From: a virus | Direction: 5' to 3' (one strand) | Virus record (IMG/VR): IMGVR_UViG_3300047554_000303 | Location: 27,621-91,620 of that record | Length of the DNA: 64,000 bases | In this document: one piece after another, positions 6,246 to 13,450 of the stretch | Layout: the number at the start of each line of letters is the position of its first letter | Numbering within the stretch: the stretch's first letter is position 1 | Notes under the pieces: generated by a model | The model's database searches: none | Seen by the model: only the letters and a program-made list of their open reading frames with translations | What the model was told of the DNA's origin: nothing | Made by a program: the position numbers and the translations under genes

Positions 6246-6735
6246 TCTTCAGCCTCTCTACGAAAGCGTCTAGTCGCATCATGTGCTCTTTGGGGACTAC
6301 GTACCAGGTGTCGGTAAACCCACGCACATGGTCGAATGTAGTGGTGGTCTGCCAGTGCTCTCGGCTCTCAGGGGGGATAACCATAATCTTGCCAGTCTGC
6401 TGGCTCACTAGCAGCACAGCCAGGGGCTTCTCTAGCTTCTGCTCCCACCCGCTGACTGTGTCAACAAATGCAGTCTCAAAAGGGTAGGTGAAAGGATGGT
6501 AATGAAAATTGAGTCGTCTGGACTTAACTTCGAAGTGCCCTGAGCCATCTAGCAAGACAACATCGCGGTCGTGCTCAGTGAACTCTTTGATTTCGGCCTC
6601 AGTTTGGGCGACACGCATTTCAGTGGCTTCGCAGGGGATTCCCATAGCGTTTAGCTCTGCTGCAACGTGCTCAGCCCACTTACTACCTATAGCTAGTTCT
6701 TGGAGGAACAGTTCTCGGCGCATTGTAAATGTCAT
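6229..6735 (-). CDS. PD-(D/E)XK nuclease-like protein
   Basis: 168 residues. The segment DRDVVLLDGSGHFEVKSRRL (about 56-75) gives a D-x(n)-ExK arrangement typical of restriction-endonuclease-like folds, preceded by a helix with acidic residues (KWAEHVAAELN). The C-terminal half has strand-like VLLVSQQTGKIMVIPP and aromatic residues. This suggests a Mg-dependent nuclease, perhaps acting on host DNA or in DNA processing. The call rests on the motif only. Confidence 0.5.
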   Translation of the reverse strand: MTFTMRRELFLQELAIGSKWAEHVAAELNAMGIPCEATEMRVAQTEAEIKEFTEHDRDVVLLDGSGHFEVKSRRLNFHYHPFTYPFETAFVDTVSGWEQKLEKPLAVLLVSQQTGKIMVIPPESREHWQTTTTFDHVRGFTDTWYVVPKEHMMRLDAFVERLKSEVGA

Positions 6736-6750
6736 GCGCCCACTATAGCA

Positions 6751-6972
6751 CTATGCCCAGTGAGAAGGGTTTACTGGATTGCCGTCGTTGTCGTATGCAG
6801 CTAGGTCTGGATTCTTAGCAGCCCACTTAGCAGAAGTAGACCATTGAGCTGGGTTGAGGTTCTGGTTACGCTTCGCAGCTTCTTTACCAGCAGTTGTTCC
6901 GAGGGCCGCCAATTTTTTGTCACGCTTACGGATGTTAGAAACCGCTTTACGGTATCGACCTTCAAGACCCAT
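6751..6972 (-). CDS. Small basic hypothetical protein
   Basis: 73 residues. Start taken at the ATG at 6972, with AAAGAG 5 bases upstream; a GTG at 6978 overlapping the preceding small gene (GTGA) is also possible. Rich in Lys, Arg and Asn in the first half (VSNIRKRDKKLAALGTTAG) and in Trp/Asn/Pro later (NPSHWA). Likely nucleic-acid binding or virion-associated; no family recognised. Confidence 0.55.
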   Translation of the reverse strand: MGLEGRYRKAVSNIRKRDKKLAALGTTAGKEAAKRNQNLNPAQWSTSAKWAAKNPDLAAYDNDGNPVNPSHWA

Positions 6973-6974
6973 GG

Positions 6975-7064
6975 TCACTCTTTCTCATGTTTGGACTCAC
7001 AATCCCGTGCCAAAGATTCGACTGGATATGACTTTTTGCAGATTGCACACTGTCCAATATTCAT
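6975..7064 (-). CDS. Very small zinc-knuckle-like peptide
   Basis: 29 residues, ATG at 7064, TGA at 6975-6977 overlapping the next possible start (GTGA). Cys/His pattern CAIC-x12-C-x4-H could bind one zinc. No clear ribosome-binding site, so translation is uncertain. Confidence 0.4.
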   Translation of the reverse strand: MNIGQCAICKKSYPVESLARDCESKHEKE

Positions 7065-7274
7065 TTGAGTCAATTTTCGCACGCAAAAGTCGCTCGTGCG
7101 TCTTATTTGCAATTTTTAGCGATTTTGGCGAAAAAGTGGTGTCACAGAAGGCGCGTAGACGGCCTAACTCAATTGAGTATGAGTGATTGTATTAAAATGG
7201 GGTGTAATGCCCTTAAAATCGACTACAGGGCTGATTTAGCCACCCTGAGCCAGGTTAGCGTTAAAACGCCCCTA
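7065..7274. other. Gene-free stretch with palindrome and hairpins
   Basis: No gene seen. It contains a hairpin cgcacg/cgtgcg (7078-7083 with 7095-7100), a perfect 12-bp palindrome actcaattgagt (7167-7178) and, at its right end, one copy of the taaaacgcccctac motif (7262-7275). Probably a leftward promoter and operator region. Confidence 0.4.
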
Positions 7275-7275
7275 C
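7262..7275 (-). promoter_or_regulatory. Repeated motif GTAGGGGCGTTTTA, copy 1
   Basis: Exact match to the 14-mer at 8354-8367. It lies at the 3' end of the 73-residue gene and upstream of the leftward genes that start at 7064 and 6972, so it could be part of their promoter. Confidence 0.3.
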
Positions 7276-7496
7276 TATCTAGCTACTCCGAACATTTCGG
7301 GGTCAAAATCGTTGCGCTTCTTGCTTGGAGTGCCAGTTGGGTACGTTTCAGCGAACTGTCTGTCGTCAAGATTGGAGTTACGACCGCGGTGCTCAATCAG
7401 ACGGTACTCCAACTCACCCTTCATGTCAGGAGTTCCGACTAGAGGGTCGTGGTAGTGCTTCTTCTGGTAAGCAGCGTCGACGAAGTGGTCAGACAT
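7275..7496 (-). CDS. Hypothetical protein
   Basis: 73 residues, rich in His, Arg, Asp and Asn, with no hydrophobic core long enough for a membrane helix (starts MSDHFVDAAYQKKHYHDP). The composition recalls the small virion-type proteins at 27.5-29.2 kb. It follows the next gene with a 3-base gap. Function unknown. Confidence 0.55.
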   Translation of the reverse strand: MSDHFVDAAYQKKHYHDPLVGTPDMKGELEYRLIEHRGRNSNLDDRQFAETYPTGTPSKKRNDFDPEMFGVAR

Positions 7497-7499
7497 TAC

Positions 7500-7784
7500 T
7501 TAGTCTCCAAACTGCCAAGAGTTTAAACCTGTGTGTCGGTTGAACTCGGCTCTGCGGTGCTGTGCATCCCCAGCCTCGTACACAGGGTACGGAGTGCGTC
7601 CTTTTGCTAGCTCACTTTGATTGAAGCGCTTGTTGCTCTTTTGTTCGGCCTTACCACCTTTGGTAGTAGTGTCGTACTTAACAATCGCGGCTTTCTTAGC
7701 GCCCTGGTTGTTAGCTGAAATCGATGATGTAGAACGAAGCTTCTTATCTGCCTTTTTAAAAGCTGGGCGGTTTGGGTTAGGCAT
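7500..7784 (-). CDS. Small basic hypothetical protein
   Basis: 94 residues, Lys/Asn/Gln-rich and probably disordered (KKADKKLRSTSSISANNQGA). One-base overlap of start and upstream stop (TAATG type) at 7784. Its charge suggests nucleic-acid binding or packaging inside the virion; no family recognised. Confidence 0.55.
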   Translation of the reverse strand: MPNPNRPAFKKADKKLRSTSSISANNQGAKKAAIVKYDTTTKGGKAEQKSNKRFNQSELAKGRTPYPVYEAGDAQHRRAEFNRHTGLNSWQFGD

Positions 7785-8077
7785 TACTTAGCCTTCTTAG
7801 CCTCACGAAGCTGGTTCTTCACGCCTTCAGCTGCTGCACGGCTCTTTAGCTCTTCGTGTGCGCCTAGTAGCCCTACGTGCTGACGGTTGGTTAGCTCTGG
7901 CATAGTGCGGCTCTTGTCGCTCATGCTGTCACCAAGCCCAGCAACGTTGCTAGGAAGGTCGGCCTCACCGTGCTCGCCTGCGTGCTTCTTGTAAAAAGCA
8001 ACGGCTGAGTCTACAGGGAGAATATCAGAGTGGTCGATTGAGACTAGGCTGCCTGACTTACGGTCGTGAAATAACAT
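7784..8077 (-). CDS. Hypothetical protein
   Basis: 97 residues. First half strand-like (MLFHDRKSGSLVSIDHSDIL), second half helical and charged, ending REAKKAK. Overlaps the next gene by one base, so part of one leftward operon. Function unknown. Confidence 0.55.
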   Translation of the reverse strand: MLFHDRKSGSLVSIDHSDILPVDSAVAFYKKHAGEHGEADLPSNVAGLGDSMSDKSRTMPELTNRQHVGLLGAHEELKSRAAAEGVKNQLREAKKAK

Positions 8078-8086
8078 GGCGTATCC

Positions 8087-8287
8087 TTACTTGAATTGCT
8101 TGGTGTTTAGGGCGCGGTGCTTGCCCTCAGCTTTTTCTTCCTTATGTGCGTCATAGGCTGCGCCAAAAGCACGACCAGCTAGATAGGTGGCTAGACCTAC
8201 GCCTGCGCTGTGGGTGACCATAGCTGCACCAGTAGCAGCAACTGCTGCGGGAATGTGTCCAGTAGACGTTAGAAGCTGCTTCATCAT
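8087..8287 (-). CDS. Small membrane-associated protein
   Basis: 66 residues from the ATG at 8287; the frame can be extended to a GTG at 8323, but neither start has a clear Shine-Dalgarno. A long Ala/Gly-rich hydrophobic stretch (about 10-45, with GLATYLAGRAFGAAY) is followed by a basic tail (HKEEKAEGKHRALNTKQFK). It may associate with the membrane; unknown role. Confidence 0.5.
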   Translation of the reverse strand: MMKQLLTSTGHIPAAVAATGAAMVTHSAGVGLATYLAGRAFGAAYDAHKEEKAEGKHRALNTKQFK

Positions 8288-8353
8288 GGAACTAGTTTCC
8301 CACGCCTCGGCCTTTTTTCGCACGGTAAACTTTTTTTGCCTGCAGGCTACCCC

Positions 8354-8367
8354 TAAAACGCCCCTAC
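8354..8367 (-). promoter_or_regulatory. Repeated motif GTAGGGGCGTTTTA, copy 2
   Basis: Identical 14-mer to 7262-7275 on the minus strand; shorter relatives (AGGGGCG followed by an AT-rich stretch) appear on the plus strand at 8950, 9190 and 10441. All lie at or next to gene ends in the small-gene regions. It may be part of a phage promoter or protein-binding site. Confidence 0.3.
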
Positions 8368-8927
8368 ACTACGTTATGCGTGACACTTCGCAGGTAGTTG
8401 AAGCAAACTAAGTGCCTGGCGCTGTCCCAACCTGCGTCGTGAGGCTTGTAGTCAGTCAGGTTCATCTTGGCGTAATCAAGCGCCATCGACTTCCAAGTCT
8501 CAAATGACTTGTTGTTTTTACCGTGTAATAGCCATAACATGCCATTTAGGTCTGCCATGCGCCTAGAAAACAGTGAATAGGTCTTCGGTAGGGTCGCCTT
8601 AACAAACGGCATGTCAAAACCAATGATGTTAAACCCTACTGGGATGGTCTTGGCCCTCTTTTTCGGGTTAGCGCCGCGTTCGATTAGCCACTCGTACAGT
8701 ATCTCGTCCACCTCATCGGGGTGCAAGGCTCCCTTAAGAGCCTCCTGGGGGATTTTGTGGACTTGGGCGGCCTCTTCTGACCACTGCATCTCACCGACAG
8801 GGCGAATTAGGTAGTCAATCGTCTCAATACCGTCGGGGCCTTCTACGGATAGCCCAATCTGGATGAGCTTGCCCCCAGTCTGGAGGTCAGTGGAGCTCAT
8901 CTCGCCGTCAATACCTACGAATAACAC
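8364..8927 (-). CDS. DnaQ-like DEDDh 3'-5' exonuclease
   Basis: 187 residues, GTG start at 8927. Exo I motif GIDGEM carries D7 and E9; Exo II is in GFNIIGFDMPF (Asp after GF); Exo III shows His and Asp in HDAGWDSA near 165-172. This is the DEDDh layout of DnaQ, RNase T and oligoribonuclease. It would degrade single-stranded DNA or short RNA from the 3' end with two metal ions. It is away from the replication genes, so it could serve nucleotide recycling rather than proofreading (the polymerase has its own exonuclease domain). Confidence 0.75.
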   Translation of the reverse strand: MLFVGIDGEMSSTDLQTGGKLIQIGLSVEGPDGIETIDYLIRPVGEMQWSEEAAQVHKIPQEALKGALHPDEVDEILYEWLIERGANPKKRAKTIPVGFNIIGFDMPFVKATLPKTYSLFSRRMADLNGMLWLLHGKNNKSFETWKSMALDYAKMNLTDYKPHDAGWDSARHLVCFNYLRSVTHNVV

Positions 8928-8963
8928 CCGACTAGGGTATCAGAATGATAGGGGCGATTTAGA

Positions 8964-9173
8964 TTAAGCCTGAGCTAGGTGTCCCCAGAGGGCAATAAAG
9001 CCTATCTCTGCTGCAGTTGGGTCGTCATACTCGGCAGATAGGTCGTCAATCAGCTCCAAGATACCCTCTTCGCTACCCAGCTGAACCCTCCACCATAGCT
9101 GAATCATGTGGTCGTGGAGCATGTGGGTGCCCTCTTTCTCAACGAATGAGGCGAATACTTGGTCAACTGTCAT
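8964..9173 (-). CDS. Hypothetical protein
   Basis: 69 residues, acidic and helical, with a C-terminal GFIALWGHLAQA. First gene of the leftward arm next to the divergent region. No family recognised. Confidence 0.6.
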   Translation of the reverse strand: MTVDQVFASFVEKEGTHMLHDHMIQLWWRVQLGSEEGILELIDDLSAEYDDPTAAEIGFIALWGHLAQA

Positions 9174-9671
9174 GCGGATAGCTTACTACAGGGGCGAATC
9201 AGGCGCAACCTGCGAATTTCGAAGTGATTAGGGGGGTCAAACCAATGCTTTTCGTTGTTTTAGGCTACTGCCTCAACTGAAAACCCCTCAACCGTGTGTG
9301 AGACCTGGCGCTTACCTGACCGATTTTGCGCCTAACCTTGTCGCTCGTGATAGTTTCGGATTAGCACCGATTCAGTTCGCTCAGTTGGTGTCCCGTGTAA
9401 CGCCACCGCCCGCCACGCCTATGCGTGTCGGGTTGCGTGTGAATTGTTCGCAAACACTTGCGTGTGTGTTCTTACGGCACACGCCCACTAACCATGCCCT
9501 AATCGCTCTCATGCGTGTTAGGCATTGGGTTACGCCTACTCTACGGGGTATGGCGGTATGTGGGTGTGTGCTGTCCCGTATGCCTAGGGGGGCAACCCCC
9601 CTAAAACCCCCCTAGGTGTATGGGGCAGACAATCCCGTATGCCCACTAAACACACACAAAAGGAGACATTT
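9174..9671. promoter_or_regulatory. Divergent leader between the two transcription directions
   Basis: No convincing gene. Probably holds the promoters for the leftward (9173) and rightward (9672) genes. Contents seen: an AGGGGCGAATC motif at 9190, recurring gcgtgt words, a 7-bp inverted repeat gcgtgtg/cacacgc (9460-9466 with 9478-9484), an imperfect repeat around ccatgccctaa/ttaggcattgg (9493-9526), and a C/G-run hairpin at 9583-9616. An origin or protein-binding role is possible but not shown. Confidence 0.45.
9583..9616. repeat. G-run/C-run hairpin, copy 1
   Basis: Perfect 10-bp inverted repeat CCTAGGGGGG (9583-9592) and its complement (9607-9616), with an additional run of six C in the loop that can pair alternatively. 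A similar element is at 10404-10434. Lies 56 bases before the first rightward gene. Confidence 0.6.
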
Positions 9672-9989
9672 ATGTCCGCTCTACTATCCGCATCGGCTAT
9701 TGCTTCGGCACTATCCGAGTCACCTGAATACAAGGCACTTGTCCTAGCGTTTGAGGCTAAGGCAGCGAAGGCACTTACCGAGGAGTTTCAGGTGAAGTCC
9801 CTAGGTGTCAAGATGACCCTAGCCCGTATTGCTGTCACCTACCAGGTATACAAGGCAGCACCGAAGGCACTAGGCGAGTCAGCACGTGCCTACACCGAGT
9901 CCGTCTCACGTGAGTGCCTAGCCATCATCAAGGCTAACGGCTACAAGGCAGACTGGAACAGCATCGTAGCCCTAGCCCAGCACGCATAA
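9672..9989 (+). CDS. Hypothetical helical protein, first rightward gene
   Basis: 105 residues. Start at the ATG at 9672, with AGGAGA 5 bases upstream. Ala/Leu/Lys-rich and apparently all helical (SALLSASAIASALSESPEYK), ending WNSIVALAQHA. As the first gene after the divergent leader it may be expressed early and strongly. No family recognised. Confidence 0.65.
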   Translation: MSALLSASAIASALSESPEYKALVLAFEAKAAKALTEEFQVKSLGVKMTLARIAVTYQVYKAAPKALGESARAYTESVSRECLAIIKANGYKADWNSIVALAQHA

Positions 9990-10018
9990 GGCTACTGCCC
10001 CACACACAAGTGAGCCTA

Positions 10019-10049
10019 ACCCCCTGTATGACCAGCTCATACGGGGGGT
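10019..10049. repeat. Hairpin between rightward genes
   Basis: ccccctgtatga is complementary (one G-U pair) to tcatacgggggg around a short loop. No T-tract follows. May be an RNA-processing stem or a weak terminator after the first rightward gene. Confidence 0.45.
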
Positions 10050-10148
10050 GGGCTTGCTGTTATCAGGTGTAAGAGCACTACGGGCACCCCCTAGTCCGTA
10101 GTGTTCTTAGGCTTGATAGCCCTACACACAGGAGAGAAAGGAAGAACT

Positions 10149-10355
10149 ATGTCCCAAATGTCCCTAACCGAGCAGATTGAGATGCTCACCCGTCACAGGG
10201 AAGAACTTCACCAGATGCTTGTGGGAGAGCATGACCTATCCCTAGAGGAAGTCAACAGGGCACTAGTGTCTATGAGAGCCCTTACTAGGGCAATACAGGT
10301 AAGAGAAGCCCGTATGCCCCTAGCAGCGTGGGAGAAAGAGCTACTAGGTATCTAG
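10149..10355 (+). CDS. Hypothetical coiled-coil-like protein
   Basis: 68 residues from the ATG at 10149 (GGAAG upstream). Heptad-like Leu/Met spacing in TEQIEMLTRHREELHQMLVG suggests a short coiled coil. Function unknown. Confidence 0.6.
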   Translation: MSQMSLTEQIEMLTRHREELHQMLVGEHDLSLEEVNRALVSMRALTRAIQVREARMPLAAWEKELLGI

Positions 10356-10403
10356 TCTCTCTCTATGTAAGTAACACATAAGACCTCCCCCATAGCCAAA
10401 GAG

Positions 10404-10434
10404 CTAGGGGGGACAAGCCCCCCTAAGACCCCCC
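10404..10434. repeat. G-run/C-run hairpin, copy 2
   Basis: CTAGGGGGG followed by ACAAG, six C, TAAGA and six more C: same layout as the 9583-9616 element. It precedes an AGGGGCG motif (10441) and the next gene start (10476). Confidence 0.55.
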
Positions 10435-10475
10435 AGTGATAGGGGCGTTCTTAGGACAACCCGAAAGGATAAGCA

Positions 10476-10640
10476 ATGACAGTCACAGTCACCATAGTCA
10501 CAAGGTATGAGATAGACATACCTGAGCTAGATAACAACACCCGTAAGTACATCACCGATAACTATGAAGCAGCAAGCCTGCCTTACGAGTATCAAGATGC
10601 CGAGTATGTAGACGGCAGTATCACCTATGAGGAGAACTAA
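10476..10640 (+). CDS. Small hypothetical protein
   Basis: 54 residues, ATG at 10476 with GAAAGG upstream. Starts with alternating Thr/Val (MTVTVTIVTRYEIDI), a beta-strand-like opening resembling the DpnD/PcfM-like small proteins further right, and ends acidic (TYEEN). Stop overlaps the next start (TAATG). Confidence 0.6.
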   Translation: MTVTVTIVTRYEIDIPELDNNTRKYITDNYEAASLPYEYQDAEYVDGSITYEEN

Positions 10641-10771
10641 TGACCGTAGATAAGAACGCCGAAGGTGCGTGGCGTGTAAGTGACATCATCGGTGGCTATC
10701 TAGTTACCAAGGTGTACTACGAGTACACCAAGCGTGAAGCAATCAAGCGATTCAAGGAGGAATACAAGTGA
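10640..10771 (+). CDS. Small basic hypothetical protein
   Basis: 43 residues, from the TAATG overlap at 10640 to a stop that overlaps the next start (GTGA). The C-terminus is a charged helix (YTKREAIKRFKEEYK) whose codons also provide the AAGGAGGAA ribosome-binding site for the next gene. Function unknown. Confidence 0.6.
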   Translation: MTVDKNAEGAWRVSDIIGGYLVTKVYYEYTKREAIKRFKEEYK

Positions 10772-11055
10772 GAGTAAGAGGCGAGATTCAGTGTGATGCG
10801 TGTAGCACATACTGTGACCAAGACCCTATCGCAGTTATGGGAGCCTATTCCATACCTGAGAAGGTGGTAAGCGAGAAGGTAAAGGCAGAACTTGCGTGGT
10901 TCTGGCTATGTAGCGACTGTAAAGAAGACGTTACAGGTATTGAAGATTGGTTTACCCACGAGTATCTAACAAGTGTTCCATGCGATGAGTGTGGAGACCC
11001 TGGCATGTATGACGAAGACGCAGGTAAGAACCTGTGTGATGACTGCTGGGCATAA
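10768..11055 (+). CDS. Double zinc-finger-like protein
   Basis: 95 residues, GTG start coupled to the preceding stop. Three CxxC pairs (CDAC near 9-12, CSDC near 48-51, CDEC near 72-75) and a final CDDC near 89-92 indicate two zinc-binding sites. Acidic overall. Could be a regulator or inhibitor; no family recognised. Confidence 0.6.
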   Translation: MRVRGEIQCDACSTYCDQDPIAVMGAYSIPEKVVSEKVKAELAWFWLCSDCKEDVTGIEDWFTHEYLTSVPCDECGDPGMYDEDAGKNLCDDCWA

Positions 11056-11068
11056 GAAAGGAAAACAA

Positions 11069-11284
11069 ATGAACAAGCTATACAAGCGTATTATGAACCG
11101 CCTAGCTGATGACCTTATCTCTAAGGCATACCTAGAAGGCTACAACCTAGGGCTAGCAAGAGGGGCGAACAGCGAGCGTAACCGCCTAGCTAACAAGCTA
11201 GAGAACCTAGAGATTGAGAAGTTCAACAACACAGGTGTAACCCTTGGGTATTACACCGCATTAGAGCTAGTCAAGGAGGACTAA
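11069..11284 (+). CDS. Hypothetical helical protein
   Basis: 71 residues, ATG at 11069 with AAAGGA upstream. Charged helix pattern (RNRLANKLENLEIEKF) suggests a coiled coil. Last codons contain AAGGAGG, the ribosome-binding site for the next GTG. Confidence 0.6.
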   Translation: MNKLYKRIMNRLADDLISKAYLEGYNLGLARGANSERNRLANKLENLEIEKFNNTGVTLGYYTALELVKED

Positions 11285-11578
11285 GTGATACCAAAGAGCG
11301 TGTTCATTCACACTAAGCGTTGGCGTGACAAAGTAAATGGGCAGAGTTATTTCGCATCCCGTATTGAAGTAGGCACAGCTAACTACCTGTTCGTGCCGTT
11401 TCAGTATGGGTATGAGAGTGCTGACCTAGACGCAGCAGTCAAAGTATTACAGCAGGCAGGGTATGAGGTAGAGCGTAAGCACTTCAACACTAGCCAAGCA
11501 CCGTTTGACCACTACTACGCCAGTGAGTGGACAACCAAGAGAGAAACCAAGCGTTTCGGAGAGGACTTCAGCGGATGA
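11285..11578 (+). CDS. Hypothetical protein
   Basis: 97 residues, GTG at 11285 directly after the previous stop. Mixed alpha/beta with many aromatic residues (FVPFQYGYE, DHYYASEW). Overlaps the next gene (ATGA). No family recognised. Confidence 0.6.
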   Translation: MIPKSVFIHTKRWRDKVNGQSYFASRIEVGTANYLFVPFQYGYESADLDAAVKVLQQAGYEVERKHFNTSQAPFDHYYASEWTTKRETKRFGEDFSG

Positions 11579-11667
11579 TTTTCTATAACGGGTTCAACCT
11601 ACTAGTAGACCTAGTGCTAGTAGCAATCACAGCAGTAATCGCATACAAGATGGGAGCAAGCAGATGA
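11575..11667 (+). CDS. Tiny single-pass membrane peptide
   Basis: 30 residues, ATG at 11575. One hydrophobic segment (NLLVDLVLVAITAVIAYK) long enough for a membrane helix, with a basic C-terminus (GASR). Overlaps its neighbours by 4 bases on both sides. Function unknown. Confidence 0.5.
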   Translation: MIFYNGFNLLVDLVLVAITAVIAYKMGASR

Positions 11668-11825
11668 GCACGAACGAATACCGTCTGACTACTGAGCAGG
11701 AGGAAGTATTACAGGATGTAATAGCCGAGAAGCTAGAGGAAGACTACGCCAAGCACAGTGTGCTACACCCTGTGTTTGAAGCAATCATTGGCAGATGGAA
11801 GCCAACGTATGAGGAGGATAACTAA
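11664..11825 (+). CDS. Small acidic hypothetical protein
   Basis: 53 residues, helical and acidic (EQEEVLQDVIAEKLEEDYAK), ending YEEDN. The GAGGAGGATAACTAATG junction with the next gene recurs, in part, before the gene at 18804. No family recognised. Confidence 0.55.
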   Translation: MSTNEYRLTTEQEEVLQDVIAEKLEEDYAKHSVLHPVFEAIIGRWKPTYEEDN

Positions 11826-12031
11826 TGGGTAGAGAAGTTCACTTTGTTATCGCAGTAGATGTAGATAACAACACCGTGTCCATAGATGATGACACTTACG
11901 CAGCTAAGTTTGATTACTCCCAAGGTTATTACGACACCGACAAAGAGCAATGGTTTGAAGATGAAGACCGCATCTTGTATGACTTAGCACTAGGCATACT
12001 CAACAACAAAGCACAACTAGAAAGGGAATAA
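11825..12031 (+). CDS. Acidic hypothetical protein
   Basis: 68 residues, one-base overlap with the previous stop. Asp-rich beta-like start (VIAVDVDNNTVSIDDDTY) and a helical end. Function unknown. Confidence 0.55.
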   Translation: MGREVHFVIAVDVDNNTVSIDDDTYAAKFDYSQGYYDTDKEQWFEDEDRILYDLALGILNNKAQLERE

Positions 12032-12034
12032 CAA

Positions 12035-12238
12035 GTGGCATACGGACCAAGAGTTCTAGAGGAACTCACTAGGCAGTACACATACCTACACGACAAGACC
12101 TTTAGCAAAGGTGTGAACCTTTGGTATGGGGAAGCAGGCAGTGACTTCAAGGTAGCAGAGATGATACTTGAGGGTAACAACCTAAGTGTTGTAGAGCAGT
12201 ACTTGATTGACAACTATGGAGAGGGAGACGATGACTAG
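12035..12238 (+). CDS. Small hypothetical protein
   Basis: 67 residues from a GTG at 12035, 3 bases after the previous stop, with AAAGGGA upstream. Helical in appearance, acidic end (NYGEGDDD). Overlaps the next gene by 8 bases. Confidence 0.55.
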   Translation: MAYGPRVLEELTRQYTYLHDKTFSKGVNLWYGEAGSDFKVAEMILEGNNLSVVEQYLIDNYGEGDDD

Positions 12239-12554
12239 CATTACCGACAAGCTCAGTGAGCTTGATGAATACCTAGAAGAAGCAAAAGGTATCGCTTGGG
12301 ATAACTGCCACAAGATTTACATCATGATGGATAACCAAGAGGTAGAACAGATGCGTAAGTATGGGTATGACCCACTTATTACATCAGACGAGATGACACC
12401 AGCAGAGATGCTAGGCACAGTACTCAAGTGGTACAACGATTCATGTGGACTCAAGTTCATAGATATAACAAGCACTACGGATACAGGTACTGAGTTCTAT
12501 GCCCTAGTGCCGCAGTTCTTTGCTGATGAAGATGAGGAGGAAGACGATGAGTGA
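12231..12554 (+). CDS. Acidic hypothetical protein
   Basis: 107 residues. The ATG at 12231 is preferred over one at 12207 because GGAGA lies just upstream and the overlap is shorter. Ends with a run of Asp/Glu (ADEDEEEDDE), a possible DNA-mimic or chaperone-like tail. Overlaps the next gene by 8 bases. Confidence 0.6.
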   Translation: MTSITDKLSELDEYLEEAKGIAWDNCHKIYIMMDNQEVEQMRKYGYDPLITSDEMTPAEMLGTVLKWYNDSCGLKFIDITSTTDTGTEFYALVPQFFADEDEEEDDE

Positions 12555-12690
12555 AGCAGTTTACAGCGTGTGGGTAGGTGGGGTAGAAGCTAACGATTAC
12601 TACCTGACTGAAGAGTTTGCTAAGCAGTTGGCAGACCTGTTCATACATGACGGCTACATAGATGTACTAGTAACTAAGGAAACCAAATGA
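12547..12690 (+). CDS. Small hypothetical protein
   Basis: 47 residues from the ATG at 12547, with GAGGAGGAAGACG upstream. Strand-like start (AVYSVWVGGVEANDYYLT), helical middle, strand-like end. Coupled to the next gene by ATGA. Confidence 0.55.
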   Translation: MSEAVYSVWVGGVEANDYYLTEEFAKQLADLFIHDGYIDVLVTKETK

Positions 12691-12920
12691 GTGAGCGTGT
12701 TACATACGTTGATTACCAATGGAAAGACTCAGATGTACCAGGTGACACCAGTGCGTTGGTAGTGATACTCAATGACTGTGGTAAGTATGAGCAGATGGTA
12801 GAAGACGAAGCTTATGATGCACGTGTCTGGTTCTACTTCCAAGATGAAGCAGAGTTTCAACGTGCCTTTGACCCAAGCTCAGATGAGTTTGAGTTCGTAC
12901 TAACAAATGAGAGGAAATAA
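12687..12920 (+). CDS. Hypothetical acidic protein
   Basis: 77 residues; aromatic and acidic (VWFYFQDEAEFQRAFDPSSD). Followed after 2 bases by a 175-residue gene. No family recognised. Confidence 0.55.
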   Translation: MSERVTYVDYQWKDSDVPGDTSALVVILNDCGKYEQMVEDEAYDARVWFYFQDEAEFQRAFDPSSDEFEFVLTNERK

Positions 12921-12922
12921 CA

Positions 12923-13450
12923 ATGGGAACAAGAGGGCTGACAGTAGTCACCTATAACAATGAAGTACGTGTAGCACAGTATGGACAGTGGGACCACTAC
13001 CCTGCTGGACAAGGTGTTACAGCTCTAGAGTTCTTGCGTAACCCTGAGAACGTAGAGCAACTACGCAAGAACATGGACAAGTGCTACTGGATTCCACAAG
13101 ACAGACACGAAGCTCTTATTGGTGAGTTCTCTAGCTCAGACAAGTCGGGGTGGATGACCTTTGAAGAGGGCAAAGCATTTGGGGAAGCATACCCAAGCCT
13201 TACTCGTGACACTGGTGCAGAGATTCTGTATGTAATTGCAGAAGCAACTGAGCCTGTGCCACTAGTCAACGAGTATGAGTTCAGTAAAGATGAGCTGATG
13301 TGTGAGGGCATCTACTCAGTAGACCTTGACCGCAACACGTTCATCAGTGAGTACGCCCCGTATCCAACAAAGGTGTATGACCTAGACAACCTGCCTACAA
13401 GGGAAGACTACCTTGCAGCGTTCAAAGAAGAGGAAGAAGTAAATGCCTAA
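12923..13450 (+). CDS. Conserved phage protein, MGTRGLT type
   Basis: 175 residues. The opening MGTRGLTVVTYNNEVRVAQY and the nearby QWDHYPAGQG are typical of a conserved hypothetical family found in phages. Mixed alpha/beta, acidic C-terminus (KEEEEVNA). Function unknown. Overlaps the next gene by 8 bases. Confidence 0.65.
   Translation: MGTRGLTVVTYNNEVRVAQYGQWDHYPAGQGVTALEFLRNPENVEQLRKNMDKCYWIPQDRHEALIGEFSSSDKSGWMTFEEGKAFGEAYPSLTRDTGAEILYVIAEATEPVPLVNEYEFSKDELMCEGIYSVDLDRNTFISEYAPYPTKVYDLDNLPTREDYLAAFKEEEEVNA

Noticed and set aside
9298-9615. 105-residue plus-strand frame in the divergent leader
   Set aside because: Composition is not protein-like (Arg/Pro/Thr/Cys-rich), it starts with GTG without a ribosome-binding site and runs through the G/C-run hairpin.
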